A model generated the notes under the pieces. That model did not search any database. It saw nothing but the letters and a program-made list of their open reading frames with translations, and was not told the origin of the DNA. Positions 36,509-48,113 of a DNA stretch of 64,000 nt are shown in pieces (position 1 is the first letter of the stretch; every line of letters starts with the position of its first letter). A program made the position numbers and the translations under genes. This DNA comes from Perca fluviatilis (taxonomy: Eukaryota; Chordata; Actinopteri; Perciformes; Percidae): positions 17,833,129 to 17,897,128 of the forward strand of contig NC_053134.1 of assembly GCF_010015445.1 (NCBI RefSeq), written 5' to 3'.

Positions 36509-38440
36509 TAGATGTTGTGGAGTGTGATCCACTTTCCTACCATTTACAGACTGAAGACCTCTTGTTGTGGTGTGGTTATGGTGCTCCTTTTTAAGAGCTT
36601 ATAGGAAGAAAAACAAAAACCAGAGGACCCTTTTTAACAACTAGAAACCTTGGCATATTTGTTCAACGGCAAGAACAAAACACTGTTCACAATGCAACTG
36701 GTACATAGATTGCGACCTTCGTTCTTCTCACTCTCTATTTTTATTCCCACGTCACAGCTTTTCAAAGAAGAAACTCCATTTATATTAATAGATGGAATTT
36801 TCAGAATCAAAACATTTACACTTTTGCATGCATTCTGAATCTTTTATACATTATTCAACTTTTAAATTCCATTAAAACTATTTCATTCTTTGAAGCGAGT
36901 GCGTGACATTAAAGCTAGTCTGGAGAGTTTTAATATCTTCTTAAAAAATTCCCTACCCTAACTATGGAAGCAGACAGACACATTTGGCCCTGTGAGCCTG
37001 AAAGTGACAGGAGTGAGAGGAACTCTCAACTGACTTCGATAGAAAATTTCGGGGAAAAAGCCTCAAATATTTTAAACCACAGATATACAGTACATCAATG
37101 GCTTCGGGGAAGGACTATGTCTCTCAAGATAATAAAATATCTGCAATTGGACTCATGGTTTTTGCTTATTCAACTTTTTAAAGCCAGCAATCCAGTTTAA
37201 AATATTCCACATCTTTCATGCATTGTTGTTATTATTTAATTTATAAAGCCAGCAATCTAGAAAGGTGTCGGGTTTTCAACATCCAGCATTCATACCGCAA
37301 TCTCTTCAGACATTGCCTTCTCTAGTTTGTTCTGTTAGCCTTTATTTGACATCAATTAAGCATTACGGCTTACATTTTTATAAAGTAATGAAATTACAAA
37401 AACCATAGCCAAGAAAATTGGCAGCCTTTCTCTACACTGAATTTTTATTAAGTGGCAGCAGCTACAATTGCAAGGGGGCTTTTCTCACTTTTATGGGAAA
37501 TATGGCTTTAAATGCTAAATGACCTTCAAGACTCAGGATACTTTCAATTTTCTAGCCTACAATAATTATTTGCATTCACCTGACATCTCAGGTGTAAAAC
37601 AGTCTCTGATAGAATGGCTAAAATTAAAACCAGCAGGACTCTGTGTCCCGAGGACTGCAATTTAAAATGACTGCTCTTCTTCACATTTTTTTATATTGCA
37701 AAATAGTGTGGTTTTCTTTGAGCACATTTTTTTGGCTGCAGAGAAATACCAAAGTTAATTTTCATTATGTTTACTCTCCTGAGTACTCTCCTGTCTCCTT
37801 AAGTACAGTAGAAAATGAATGCAGTGTTTGCAATGGTAGGACTAAGGACGCCCTGATATGAACCATGGTAAATGGACTGTATTTTTATAGCGCTTTCATG
37901 CGCAAATTCATGGACAAAGAAACATTGATGTTTTAAAATACTATAAAGAACATTTCTATCCTTCAAAAGTCTAATTCTGCTCACCAGAGGAACACGGCAG
38001 CTTCAGTGTACAACTTAACGTTATAATTAGTTTTACAACAGTGGCCTTTTACAAAACCACAGAATATAAAATCAGTATTCGGCAAAAAAAAAATGTTTTT
38101 GTTACACAACACATTTCAAAAGCCCTGGCCTTTAAAGTGATATATCCGTAAGTGCTCATACAAAGTGGTGTAGCTTTGGGACCAAACCTCTGGCCTCGGT
38201 TAAAACTCAGAGAGATTTGCTGGGAGCAAGACTTTTTCTTAAAGTGACGGTTGACTCAAAAAAACATGTTCACTAGGTTGGAAGCTTTAAAATGCTAATA
38301 GATGGCACAGAACTATTGGCCCACTGCTGCAGAAAACTGGTTTTGATTAGGATTTAGTGGTAACAAAAAAGTCCTGAGACCCATTTTTGCCCATGAGGTA
38401 ACTTAACTTAGGCCCATTAGCCTATATTTATATGTGAACA
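36509..38440. other. Intron 2 stretch, nothing recognised
   Basis: AT-rich DNA apart from a SINE fragment at 37866. The words AAAGCCAGCAATC occur twice, near 37181 and 37246. No exon is supported. Confidence 0.3.
37866..37900 (-). mobile_element. SINE 3' fragment
   Basis: GGTAAATGGACTGTATTTTT followed by ATAGCGCTTT matches the 3' end of the SINE at 11781-12023 in the same orientation. The rest is absent. Confidence 0.6.
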
Positions 38441-38502
38441 CAAAATAGAGGCACAAAGGCACATGAGCAATAATGCTCATGTGCCTTTGTGCCTCTATTT
38501 TG
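38441..38502. repeat. Perfect 29 bp inverted repeat (hairpin)
   Basis: The left arm (38441-38469) and right arm (38474-38502) are exact reverse complements, with the loop ATAA between them. The arms start CAAAATAGAGGC and end CATGAGCA. The words AGGCCCA (38410-38416) and TGGGCCT (38501-38507) extend the symmetry outward with an asymmetric gap. Perfect pairing suggests a recent origin or selection. Its function is unknown. Confidence 0.9.
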
Positions 38503-39668
38503 GGCCTCACTTATAGCCCATGTTGTCCCAGTCATTACAGCGCACAACCTTTTGGTAATCCAGGCAATTGCCATGACACATACATGCCCTCACATGTACC
38601 CGTTCTGCCTTCCTACAGTATGAATCATCCATTCATTAAACGCCACATCTTCCAGTTACTTCTTCTTCATAGTAGCCTCTCCTCAAGGACAAAGTGTCCA
38701 TTCCCTCCTCGCATAGCCTCATAGGTTGCATGGGTTAGCTTAGCCCCATGTTTGCATGTTCAAAGTGGTGTCAGGAGACTTTTTAATCCACACTAACATC
38801 AAAATGGACAACTGAAAGGAGTTGATGGAATTAAACAAACACGTGCAGATGGACATGGGGAACCATGTGGATTACTGCATGGATTACTTGCGTCAAAAGG
38901 GAACCATCAACAATTGGCAAACACGTGCCAGCGCACGTGAACCCGTAAAGGAAAGTTGTGTTGTAAATACTAAAAACGCAAAGAGCGGTAACTGCAGCAG
39001 GAGTGAAATGGAGACAGACAGAACGGTTGTATTGCCTTCATTTTATATCAGTTTAGGCTGATTAAGAATTTACATAACACCTAAAAGATGGAGATACTGC
39101 ACTCTCCCTTTGGACAATCTTCAGAGTAAAACAGAATCTACAAACCAAACCGTTCTTGTCCATTTGAACCAGTTATTTTGAATAAAAACTTATTTCTGAC
39201 AGTTTAAAGTCACAGAGCTAAATATATTATTGTTTTGTCAGTCTTCCTATCAGTATTTACAGTATATTGAAGTCAATAATAAATTAATCTACAATTGAAT
39301 ACATTTAAGTGATTTAAACAAAAATTAATTTAACTTTAGAGCTTAGTTAGCCTACCATTACTGCTACCCTGCTATGCTAACAATTGTTAGCTATGTTTTT
39401 GGTGCCGTGCGCTGTTGAACTGAAGGACAGTATACCTGGGGGTCTGACATTAAAAAAGGTTTTAATAAAGTTTATATTGTAACTTTACTGAACACTGAGA
39501 ACTATTGCAATTGCTAGTCTTAGACCTGACTCACACTCCAAAAATTATATTATGATGGTAGCTCTGTTGGTAACTTTTAACTGTTTCAATGATTTTAAAA
39601 AGCACTGAATTACCTACACTATCACTACCGCAGGAGAGCACTTCAGCAGATATATGAGAGGTTAATTT

Positions 39669-39693
39669 GTGTGTGTGTGTGTGTGTGTGTGTG
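39669..39693 (+). repeat. (GT)n microsatellite
   Basis: A short perfect GT run. Confidence 0.9.
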
Positions 39694-39975
39694 CTCTTTA
39701 GTTACCAGTGGACCACATAGGTAAGCACAGAGACACACAGAATATATAAAAGAGATGAAAGAAACACACTTAAAGCATCCCACTTTCATCACATCCGTCA
39801 CTGCATTTCTCCACACTAACATCCTGACACCTACATACAGTACCTCTGCTTTCCCTCTCACCTCTCTGAGCGGATTATTAATACAGAAGGCCACTTTGCA
39901 GCTAACTTAATCAGATGAAGTGAGTCAGAGAATGAAAGGTAGCAAAAAAGTGAGGGGGAGGGAGGGAGGGGGAGG

Positions 39976-39976
<1 letters not shown>

Positions 39977-40025
<49 letters not shown>
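39977..40025 (+). repeat. (GA)n microsatellite
   Basis: A perfect GA run preceded by a GGGGA-rich stretch (about 39952-39976). Confidence 0.95.
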
Positions 40026-40030
<5 letters not shown>

Positions 40031-40723
40031 GCGGCATAGAGAGGGAGAGTGTGTGATGGCGACAAAGAGAGAACACACCACATTAGTCCACATATGATTT
40101 ATTCCCCCCTCTAGGTGAAGGAGACACCATTTGTATTAATTTGCCTTTATTTTTTATCCTAGATTCATCTTGCCTTCACATGCCTGTCACCACCATACTA
40201 ATATTATTTTGGCCATGTGATGCCCCATAACTGGCTCTTAAAAAAATTGCCCAGCACGACAGGAGAGGATGGTGCACAGGGAGCAGGGGGAGGTCTTCTA
40301 TCTTACTTCATTCATCTGATTTTATTCTACTTTTTTACAGGGAGATGAAAAAGATTCCCCTGGACAGGATGGTGTGAAGGGTGGGGATAATGATGTCTGT
40401 CCTCCTACTGAGGGACACACTAACACTCGTGCATGTGCACACACACATTTTTTTATGTGTGTGTGCACTTAACAGAGGGCCTGGCTTTTTTTTTTTATTA
40501 CTGGCAAGGTGAGCCAGTGGTGCTCCATCCCAAGGACAAAGACAACTGTGTCCACAATCCTCCTTGCGGGGCTTTGCAGAACAATTAGATGAGAGCGGAG
40601 GGTGACTGCAGTTGGGTTTCAGGACAGTACACACACATGCATACATGCACACAAACACACAGCACAACACAGACACAGGGCATGTATAAACTGAAGCAGG
40701 CTCACATGGCAAACAAACACATC

Positions 40724-41787
40724 AAAAGGGATTGTCAGACATTTTTTGGAAATACACTTATTCGCGCTTTTGCAAGATTTAGATGAGAAGATTGATACAA
40801 CTCTTGTGTTTGTTTGTTAAATATGTAGCTGGAGCCAGCAGATGGTTAGCTTAGCTTAGCATAAAGACTGGAAACAGGGGAAAACAGCTTGGCTCTATCC
40901 AAAGGTAGTCTCGCATTGCCAGACCTTCCTCCACAGCGCTGCGAGGGAGGGTCTGGCTAGTCCACACAGCATTCCAAGATAGGAGAAAAACGTGTTCTGG
41001 TTTATTGGCATTTTTTTTTTAAACCAATCACAGTCGTTAGCGCCGCATGGAGCCCGGGTGCCTCTGCAAAATAGCCTTGGGAAGGAACTTGTTTTGGTGG
41101 AACGTGTGTATGTTCAAAGGTTGTTTTAGTCGTGCAACAGAAAACTCAGATTGGACAGATAGTCTAGCTAGCTGTCTGGATTTACCTTGAAGAGATCTGA
41201 GGAGCAGTTAACCGTAGTCCTCATAAATCAACCTGAGTTTGAAATGCCAACACAAAGAAAGCGGAAGGTAACGGATATCAGGCCGAAATGAGGGACATCC
41301 GGCGGAATTTCCAGCGGCACCTGAAAAATCCCAGAAGTGGAACGTCATGGATATAGACTAATCCAAAGGTAACAAAATCCACCAAACAGCACCGATAAAG
41401 ATCACTAATTAACACATTATATTATGACTGATTAATCCTTACAGAAACTGAAGTACAAAAATGACAATTCACATTTCTTGGTCGGGACCAGTAGCTTCCT
41501 GGAGTCTCCGCTGGTTGTCTGGCTGGTCACACCTCTCCCACTATAAAATTCCAAATAGTTGTTTTTACAGTTTTTGTGCTGGTACACATATTTTCTTTTA
41601 CATGTGGACAGAGTCAGGCTAGCCATTTCCCCCTGTTTCCAGTCTTTGTGCTAAGCTAAGATAACCAGCTGCTGGCTCAAGCTACATCATTTCTGTACTT
41701 ACATGAGAAAATGATGAATCTTTTCATCTACCTCTCAGCAAGAAAGCAAGTAACTGTACATCCTAAAAAGTTGAACTCTTGCTTTAA
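40724..41787. mobile_element. Fold-back DNA element, copy 2, interrupted
   Basis: Long inverted arms can be followed from the ends (AAGGGATTGTCAGACATTTT and, inverted, AAAGCAAGAGTTCAACTTTT) through TTAGCATAAAGACTGGAAAC and its inverse GTTTCCAGTCTTTGTGCTAA. The same family is at 20029-20345. A 455 bp element splits the left half at 40906. No coding frame is present. Confidence 0.8.
40897..41369. mobile_element. 455 bp element with exact 9 bp target duplication
   Basis: The element spans 40906-41360 and starts TAGTCTCGC; its inverted end starts TAGTCTATATCC. The flanks are identical, atccaaagg at 40897-40905 and 41361-41369. Just inside the left end is an imperfect hairpin (CCAGACCTTCCTCC and GGGAGGGTCTGG). 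I know the interior as a frequent percomorph repeat. A 9 bp duplication fits Mutator- or Merlin-like families, but the class is not proven. Confidence 0.85.
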
Positions 41788-41789
41788 AT

Positions 41790-41900
41790 TAGGGCTGGGT
41801 AATATGGCCAAAAAAAATTAAATCTCGACTGTTTTCAAGCACTGGGACAATATGAGATTTTAATCAATTTTTAATCCTGCAAAAAAATTTATGTGATTGA
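41790..41900. mobile_element. One end of a hAT-like MITE
   Basis: TAGGGCTGGGTAATATGGCC is the usual end of a fish hAT MITE. A matching right end was not found nearby, so the copy is truncated and its far border is unknown. It directly abuts the fold-back element. Confidence 0.45.
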
Positions 41901-42388
41901 AGATTTTTTTGCATGTGCAAGACAGTTGAGCAAGAATAATAAGATACCTGAACCACTTTCAGCACATTCAAAAATGCAGGTTTTCCCATACAGGTATGCA
42001 CTGTCAAGTACCAGATGCTTCAACTAAGTAGAGCATGGTTTAATAATCTGTTTCAGCACAGATAGAGTAAAGATGTCCGCACACTAATGCATCTGTCTGC
42101 CACAGGCAAGACACCCCTGAGCTTAGTGTTAGCTATCCGGCTACATGACAGGGGCAAAGTAGAATGTTAAGTGGACCCCCGTGGCTTCACCTCTCATAAC
42201 AAGCGGTAGCACCTCGTAAACAAACCGAGAATGCAGATCAGTGCGCAGAGACTGATGGACTCTGTCCATCTAGTAGATGTGATTGTAAAATTCTCCACCT
42301 GGAGTCATGACAGTCCTGTATACTGTAACTATTAACAGTTACTGTAACTATTAATCAGTGTTTACAGGACTGTCAAAACTCAAGACTG

Positions 42389-42767
42389 TTAAAAGGTGCA
42401 GTAGGTAAGACTTACAAAACTAACTTTCTGTCATATTTGCTGAAACTGACCCTATGTTCCAGTAGAACTACATGAAGCAGGTCATTTACAAAAAAGATCC
42501 GGCTCCTCTGGCACCACCTACAGCCTGTAGTGCGATTTGGAAAAATCCACAGCTCCCTGTTCAGATGCACCAATCAGGGCCGGGGGGGGGTTAACTGCGT
42601 GTCAATCGCTGCTCATGCACACACATTCATTCTCCCTTGTGGGGGGGAGGGGCTTAGGAGACCGTTTTGGGCTTTAGCAGAAAGGGGGGAGGGACTGAGA
42701 AGTTGTTGATGTTAAAATGTTTTGGCTAAGTCCTGGATCTTCCCAATCCTACCTACAGCACCTTTAA
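42389..42767. mobile_element. TTAA MITE, about 371 bp
   Basis: TTAA stands at 42389-42392 and 42764-42767. The ends AAGGTGCAGTAGGTAAG and, inverted, AGGTGCTGTAGGTAGGATT are terminal inverted repeats. The interior has G runs and no frame. TTAA duplication points to the piggyBac/Kolobok type. Confidence 0.8.
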
Positions 42768-43165
42768 TGTAGCCAGCTACCATCTGCGTTTTGACTGAAA
42801 ATAATCTTTTTGTGCATGTAGTTAAAACTGGATTAGACATTTTACACACAAAACTACACATACAAATCAATCTAATATACTGCCTACTTCAAACGTCTTC
42901 AGATCAAGACAACGCGTACAGAACCTTTCCCACTTCTATACTTTTATTCCCTTTTTCTTCTTTGTGCCCATGTTTTCCACACCGAGCCCTTGCATTCAGC
43001 TGGTGCATCCATCCGGCTGAGTGCACCCAGCTGCACGGCAATTACAGGTGGGTTTTGGAACGGTGCACAACAACACGACGCATACATTATTAAATGAACC
43101 CGTGTTCAGATGGAATTGCTAAGCCAGCCAATGAAGGTAAATTACCAAAGACAAAATGCGGCAGC

Positions 43166-43168
<3 letters not shown>

Positions 43169-43201
<33 letters not shown>
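43169..43201 (+). repeat. (GA)n microsatellite
   Basis: A perfect AG/GA run. Confidence 0.95.
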
Positions 43202-43202
<1 letters not shown>

Positions 43203-43491
43203 CCCTGCCCCGAAACGGCAATGCATTAATGAACAACATCATTTCTGAAAATGGAGAGGAAACACAGAGTTGCACCGATCAGCGCAAGACAGAGCGTGGG
43301 GAAGAGAGAGAGATGGAACACAACATTGACTACCTAATTATGCATTTTATCATTTCAGTCACAATAGAGTGCCTCCCTTCTTTAGCTGCCCGGTGTACTC
43401 GTGCAGCTGTTCCTCCACAGCTTTAATGAGGAAGATAAAGAATAATCACAACAGTGTTATATTTACATCTACCGGCCACCAAATGACTTAC

Positions 43492-43534
43492 GTCTGCTGC
43501 AGCAGCAGCACACACACACACACACACACACACA
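43492..43534 (+). repeat. (CAG)n and (CA)n compound microsatellite
   Basis: A CTGCTGCAGCAGCAGCA block runs directly into a (CA) run. Confidence 0.9.
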
Positions 43535-43902
43535 TGCACGCACAATCTCCAAATCTTGTGAAGGCCCTCAATGTCTGCTCGTATTTCAAGCAACGACATT
43601 AAAATGTGTAAAAACAATGCTGTCGAGCTTGTTTTTGTCCATCGTTAAAGCGCACATCCAAGTGTGCTGAAAATTAGCCAACATGAGCTTAATAGCTTGA
43701 TACAAGGCAGCGGGTAATTGCTTTCACTGGGATGTTGCTTATGTTTTGACGCTGTAGAAATAAAGACCAGTGCACATCACCTCTCCTTTTTTCTTCTGTT
43801 GACTTTCTTCTTACGTCCCTGGCAGGACGTTAAAAGTTAGCACAGATCCTTGACTCCTGTGTGAGCTGTAATATCATGTTGCCGTTCCGTCATGTTGTGT
43901 CC

Positions 43903-43947
43903 CATCCATCCATCCATCCATCCATCCATCCATCCATCCATCCATCC
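43903..43947 (+). repeat. (CATC)n microsatellite
   Basis: A perfect tetranucleotide run of about eleven units. Confidence 0.95.
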
Positions 43948-44678
43948 CACTAAAAAACCAGAGGCCATCTGATTTCCTTGGGCTCTTAAAGAAAAAGCAG
44001 AAAATGAAGTAACTGTAATCAAAGGAAGCGATGAAAGGAAGATAAGTGGGTGAGGGAGAGTGGAGGAGATGTACAATGCAGGGCTCCGACACGATCATAT
44101 GGAATCAGCACCTCGTGAGTAATGGGGGTTAAAAAGGGAAAGCGCTTTTCTCTCTCAGTGCCAGATGGGCTCGTGTGGGTTGGATCGGAGCTGTGAAAGA
44201 GTGAGGGAATGAGTGAGTGAACACTCGCAGGCCTCCTTGGCAGCCCCTCTGTCGACAGCAGAAATCAAACGGCAAAAGGACTCGAGAGATGATTGGCCCA
44301 CCTCCTCCAAGCTTCCATCCAGAACTGGCAATAAAAGCCGCTTGACAATCCAGCGTGGACATGTTTCAACGACGTTGTCACAGACCGACATTTAGAAAGA
44401 TACGGGGAATTACTGGAAAACAAGCTGTCTTTTTACATGTCTCATGTCGATGTTTGGAAGAAGGGGAAATATTTATATCTATGTATGGCGCTGAGATATT
44501 GTAGCATTTTCAGGAATCCTTGATGATGTCTGAAATGCTTGTAGATGGCAACAGTTTTTCTTCCTGGGGTGATTTCAAGGAAATGATTGGAAAACTAAAG
44601 ATGTCAACGTAGTTGTTTTGTGTGTATATGTTTTTTTGCTGTAAATTAGCCTCCAGGTTATTGACATTATCAATCACA

Positions 44679-45462
44679 TTTTTATCCAGCCTGGGTAAAC
44701 CCTGACAAACTTCCGGCAAATTTGAGATTTGCTCTGCAAGTCAGTCTGGCGAAGAGCCCATTCAAACCCATTTCCAATGTCCTCAAAATTGAGGCACCAA
44801 TCACAACCGCTGAGGCGGGCTTTACGCGATGAGGCTAGCGCAGCGACAGCGAGCAGCTTTTTGTTTACATTCAACATGACGGCTACCGTGCTTCACGTGC
44901 TCGGCCATGACCGGCGACCGGCAGGTCAGTCTGACATATGCCGATTTCATGCCGGTCAACGCTACAATTAACTGACAACATAAGTTATACGAGTTACAGT
45001 TCTCAAGGACGCACCTACACACCGACGCGACAGCACAGCCTCTTTTTCCTTTGTGTTTTTCCGTGTGTGGCGCGTACCCGCTCGCGGTGTGAAGCGCGTG
45101 TCCGCGCTATTCTCGCACATGTAGGGAACCTCGTGAATGAACCTGCAACATGTCAGCTGTTTGGACATTCTTCAGCGTGTGTGCAGAAGATAACAAGTTT
45201 GCAATATGCAACACCTGCAAGGAAAAAGTAGGGCGTGGAGGAACGACACCAAAAACCAAAATCAAATTTTTTTTTGTTGGATATTGGATGTGAAAAGTGT
45301 TACCTGGATCGTTGGTCTGATTGGTTGAAGGACTATCCAATGCGCCCAGAGGCATTTGAGCGCCGTCCATTGGTGACGCCCCTTTGGAAATGAACTGTCA
45401 ATGAACCTTTCCCAGACCCACTCTCAGTTACAACTGAGAAGGGTCTGGTGTCAATTTTTATC
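44679..45462 (+). mobile_element. hAT element with BED zinc finger remnant
   Basis: The element spans 44687-45454. It starts CAGCCTGGGTAAACCCTGAC and ends GGGTCTGGTGTCAA. The flanks tttttatc at 44679-44686 and 45455-45462 are identical, an 8 bp duplication as expected for hAT, though T-rich. The two ends are poor inverted repeats. The element keeps the first part of a transposase-like frame (45150-45257) and lacks the catalytic part, so it is a deletion derivative. Confidence 0.65.
45150..45257 (+). pseudogene. Start of a hAT transposase: BED zinc finger half
   Basis: From an ATG the frame reads MSAVWTFFSV, then NKFAICNTCKEKVGRGG. The aromatic residues (W5, F7, F8) and the pair C20-x-x-C23 are the first half of a BED zinc finger, the DNA-binding domain at the N-terminus of hAT transposases. 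The histidine half and the hAT catalytic and dimerisation parts are missing. After codon 36 the similarity stops and a TGA follows twelve codons later. It cannot encode a working transposase. Confidence 0.7.
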
Positions 45463-46790
45463 CAACACAATATCCAAATGATGCAACACATTTATCCATT
45501 TTCTTGAAAGACTGACCCACTCCAAATGGCAATACTGATTCATACTGTGTGTGAAAAACATGCAATAAGTAACACTGAAATAATGTATTTGTTTGCATGT
45601 TTAACTCAAAATTGTGTTTTTTATACGGTGACTCCAGAAAATAAATAATGTATGTGACCAAATGATTTTGAGTAAAGACTACTAATGTAATCTTTAATGT
45701 TTACTACTGTTTAATTAAGGTTCTATGTTAAAACAACTTGACCCGTTTAGTTTCCCCTTGTGTAAAAACTTCAATGTTTAACGATACAGGTTTCTAAGTC
45801 CACTTATACAAGATAAGAGCGTATAGTGACTGTTTTTGTCAGTGAGTTATCGATTTGATTGTAGACATGAAGATCTAAAAATGTGATTGTGAATTTATTT
45901 TTTCCAAATTGGTTTTCTTTACTTTAGGACTTACACAAATTTGTGATGTCTCTTAAGGCCATGTGGGCTGGGCATAGTTTTGTGCATGGCACAGTAATAA
46001 AACATCATTTATTCATATGTAAAAAGTTTGAATCCTTTTTAGATATTTTATGTTTTATTTTGATTATTTAATTTCTTTCTTACTCATATTCATTAATACT
46101 TTGCTGCACAAAAAAAATAAATGTCCAGCAACAGCCACAGCAAGTTGTAGGAAAGAAATGCAGTACTGGGACGTTAGCACGAGCAACAAAAGCCACTATG
46201 ACACAAGAAAAGTGACACCTTAAGAAGCCCAGACTTCATTAAAACCCACACTGTTGGATTAACAAACAAAATAAAAATCTGACAGAGAGACCGTTTAATC
46301 GTTTTGCAATCACAGTGTGGCAGCCTTAGTTAAGACTACAGACTCACTTGACGCTCTCCTCCTGCTGAAAAATTGTAGCATGGGCCCTGAGGGGCTCCGT
46401 GGAAGCAGTGATTATTAATTAATTGTTCATAGCCCGTAGCCTCGCGAACAGACATGGCCCCTTGGACATGCGTTGCGGAGGAACTTTTCTCTTCCAATTA
46501 GACCAACGAGGTGGAGAGGGTGAGAGCACGGACCATCAACCACGGCAGCGCCGGCGAGCGGACTTGTGGGAAACGGGGAGGACAGGCGGCAGGCGTTTAA
46601 GGAAGGCGCACTGCGGTGTGCAGAGCCAAAATGCTGCGCCGGGTGGTGTCACAGACGAAGATAGAAAGACCGAAAGAAAGAAAAAGAAAGACGTGGACAA
46701 AATGGGAGCATAAGGGAAAAAAAGCTGCTTTTTTATGTATTCACATACTTAATTCATATGTGCTTTTATACATAAGTGCATGTCTGTGTG

Positions 46791-46827
<37 letters not shown>

Positions 46828-46844
46828 TGTCTGTGTGTGTGTGT
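46791..46844 (+). repeat. (GT)n microsatellite
   Basis: A GT run with GG and CT interruptions near its end. Confidence 0.95.
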
Positions 46845-46860
46845 TCTAAGAGGATGTAAA

Positions 46861-47230
46861 AGACCAGGCGGGAGTGATTGACAGTTGAGCGGAGACATAT
46901 TAGCTCCTGGCGATTTATAAGACCGAGATGTTAGGATGACTCTGATGGGCTTACCAAGTGATTGGTGCTCTGGCCTTGCTAAGAATCCCGCTCTATGAAG
47001 AGCTCCGTAATACTTCAACACGAGGGCCTGATGGCTCATTTGAAAGCCAGACGCCGCGCGTGAAGTCAATCTACCGAGCCAACATCCCTCTTCATGAACA
47101 CTTAGGGCAGGGTTGATCTTCGGCTGAATGATTTGGCATTAAATCAGCACAGAACGGAGCAAGAATTACATAAATGATTTTTTTTCCCACCCTAGAACAA
47201 AATCGCCGGTGATTCACAGTTGCTTAGGTA
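46861..47230. promoter_or_regulatory. Possible conserved non-coding block
   Basis: About 370 bases of balanced, non-repetitive sequence lie between microsatellites and AT-rich intron DNA. They include GTGATTGACAG, GATTTATAAGACC and GGCATTAAATCAGC words. The contrast with its surroundings suggests constraint. This is a guess without a second genome. Confidence 0.2.
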
Positions 47231-47695
47231 AGACCCCTTTCTGCGTCTGAATAAAAGCCTGAAAGGAGCAGGAAAACGAGCCAAAGTGACTGAAAGCTTC
47301 AGGTAAAATGCAGGTAGCATTTTGAACAGTTTTCATTATATTCACATATGCTTATCAAACACTTCTCAAGAGAGCTCTACTGGCCTCTTTCTCATTCGAC
47401 CCGGATTAATTATAATAAAACACAGAGAGCAAGATGCACAACAATGGGGTATCAATAACCTCTGACGTTATCATCAACTCAGAACCCTGGAACACCTGGG
47501 TCCACTTCATCACCTTGCGTCTGTAGATTTATGGACGCAGAGTGCAATGGGTTCCGGGCAGAAGGGATATGTGGATAATGCAGCTTCATTAAGAAAGAGC
47601 ATAACGGCTTGCCTGAATGCATTATGGCATCAGTATGAGCTATATTATCTGGGATATTAAATATTTACAGTCAATGTATGCATATGGAATTACAT

Positions 47696-47743
47696 ACACA
47701 CAGACGCATGCACACACGCACGCACACACGCAGACACACACGC

Positions 47744-47786
<43 letters not shown>
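47696..47786 (+). repeat. (CA)n microsatellite, compound
   Basis: Imperfect CACG/CACA units that become a perfect (CA) run. Confidence 0.95.
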
Positions 47787-47788
<2 letters not shown>

Positions 47789-48067
47789 CAACCACACACA
47801 CAAACACGGGACTACTTATTCATCTTTGGCTGCGTTAACATCCATCATTAGGAGGGAAAAGGAATGCCAGCAATCTGTTTTAGCAAAAATGGTCACGTGC
47901 ATCAAACTAAGACATGATGAAATACATACACACAGCTCAGTTATCAGCCATTTAAAGTCTGTGTGTCTACATAAGCTCAGTTTTATCTGTCTATGTTAAC
48001 TGATGTGAAAGGGAATTTCTAAACACATGTAACATCAGTCTTTGATTTTGGTGTTTGATTAAAAAAG

Positions 48068-48069
<2 letters not shown>

Positions 48070-48112
<43 letters not shown>
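48070..48112 (+). repeat. (TA)n microsatellite
   Basis: A perfect TA run, the only long one in the window. Confidence 0.95.

Positions 48113-48113
<1 letters not shown>

Larger units (their letters stand above)
38503..40723. other. Intron 2 stretch with microsatellites
   Basis: Only simple repeats are supported. No exon, RNA gene or element ends were identified. Confidence 0.3.
42768..44678. other. Intron 2 stretch with microsatellites
   Basis: Sections 42995-43150, 43205-43400 and 44150-44360 are mixed-composition, single-copy-looking DNA and may include conserved non-coding elements. No exon with splice signals is supported. Confidence 0.3.

Noticed and set aside
38441..38502. Hairpin read as a canonical microRNA precursor
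   Set aside because: Arms of 29 perfect base pairs with a four-base loop are shorter and more perfect than usual precursors; no expression evidence is available.
44822..45370. Several overlapping frames on both strands as a separate gene
   Set aside because: They lie within a hAT element. Only the BED finger frame at 45150 has recognisable protein sense.
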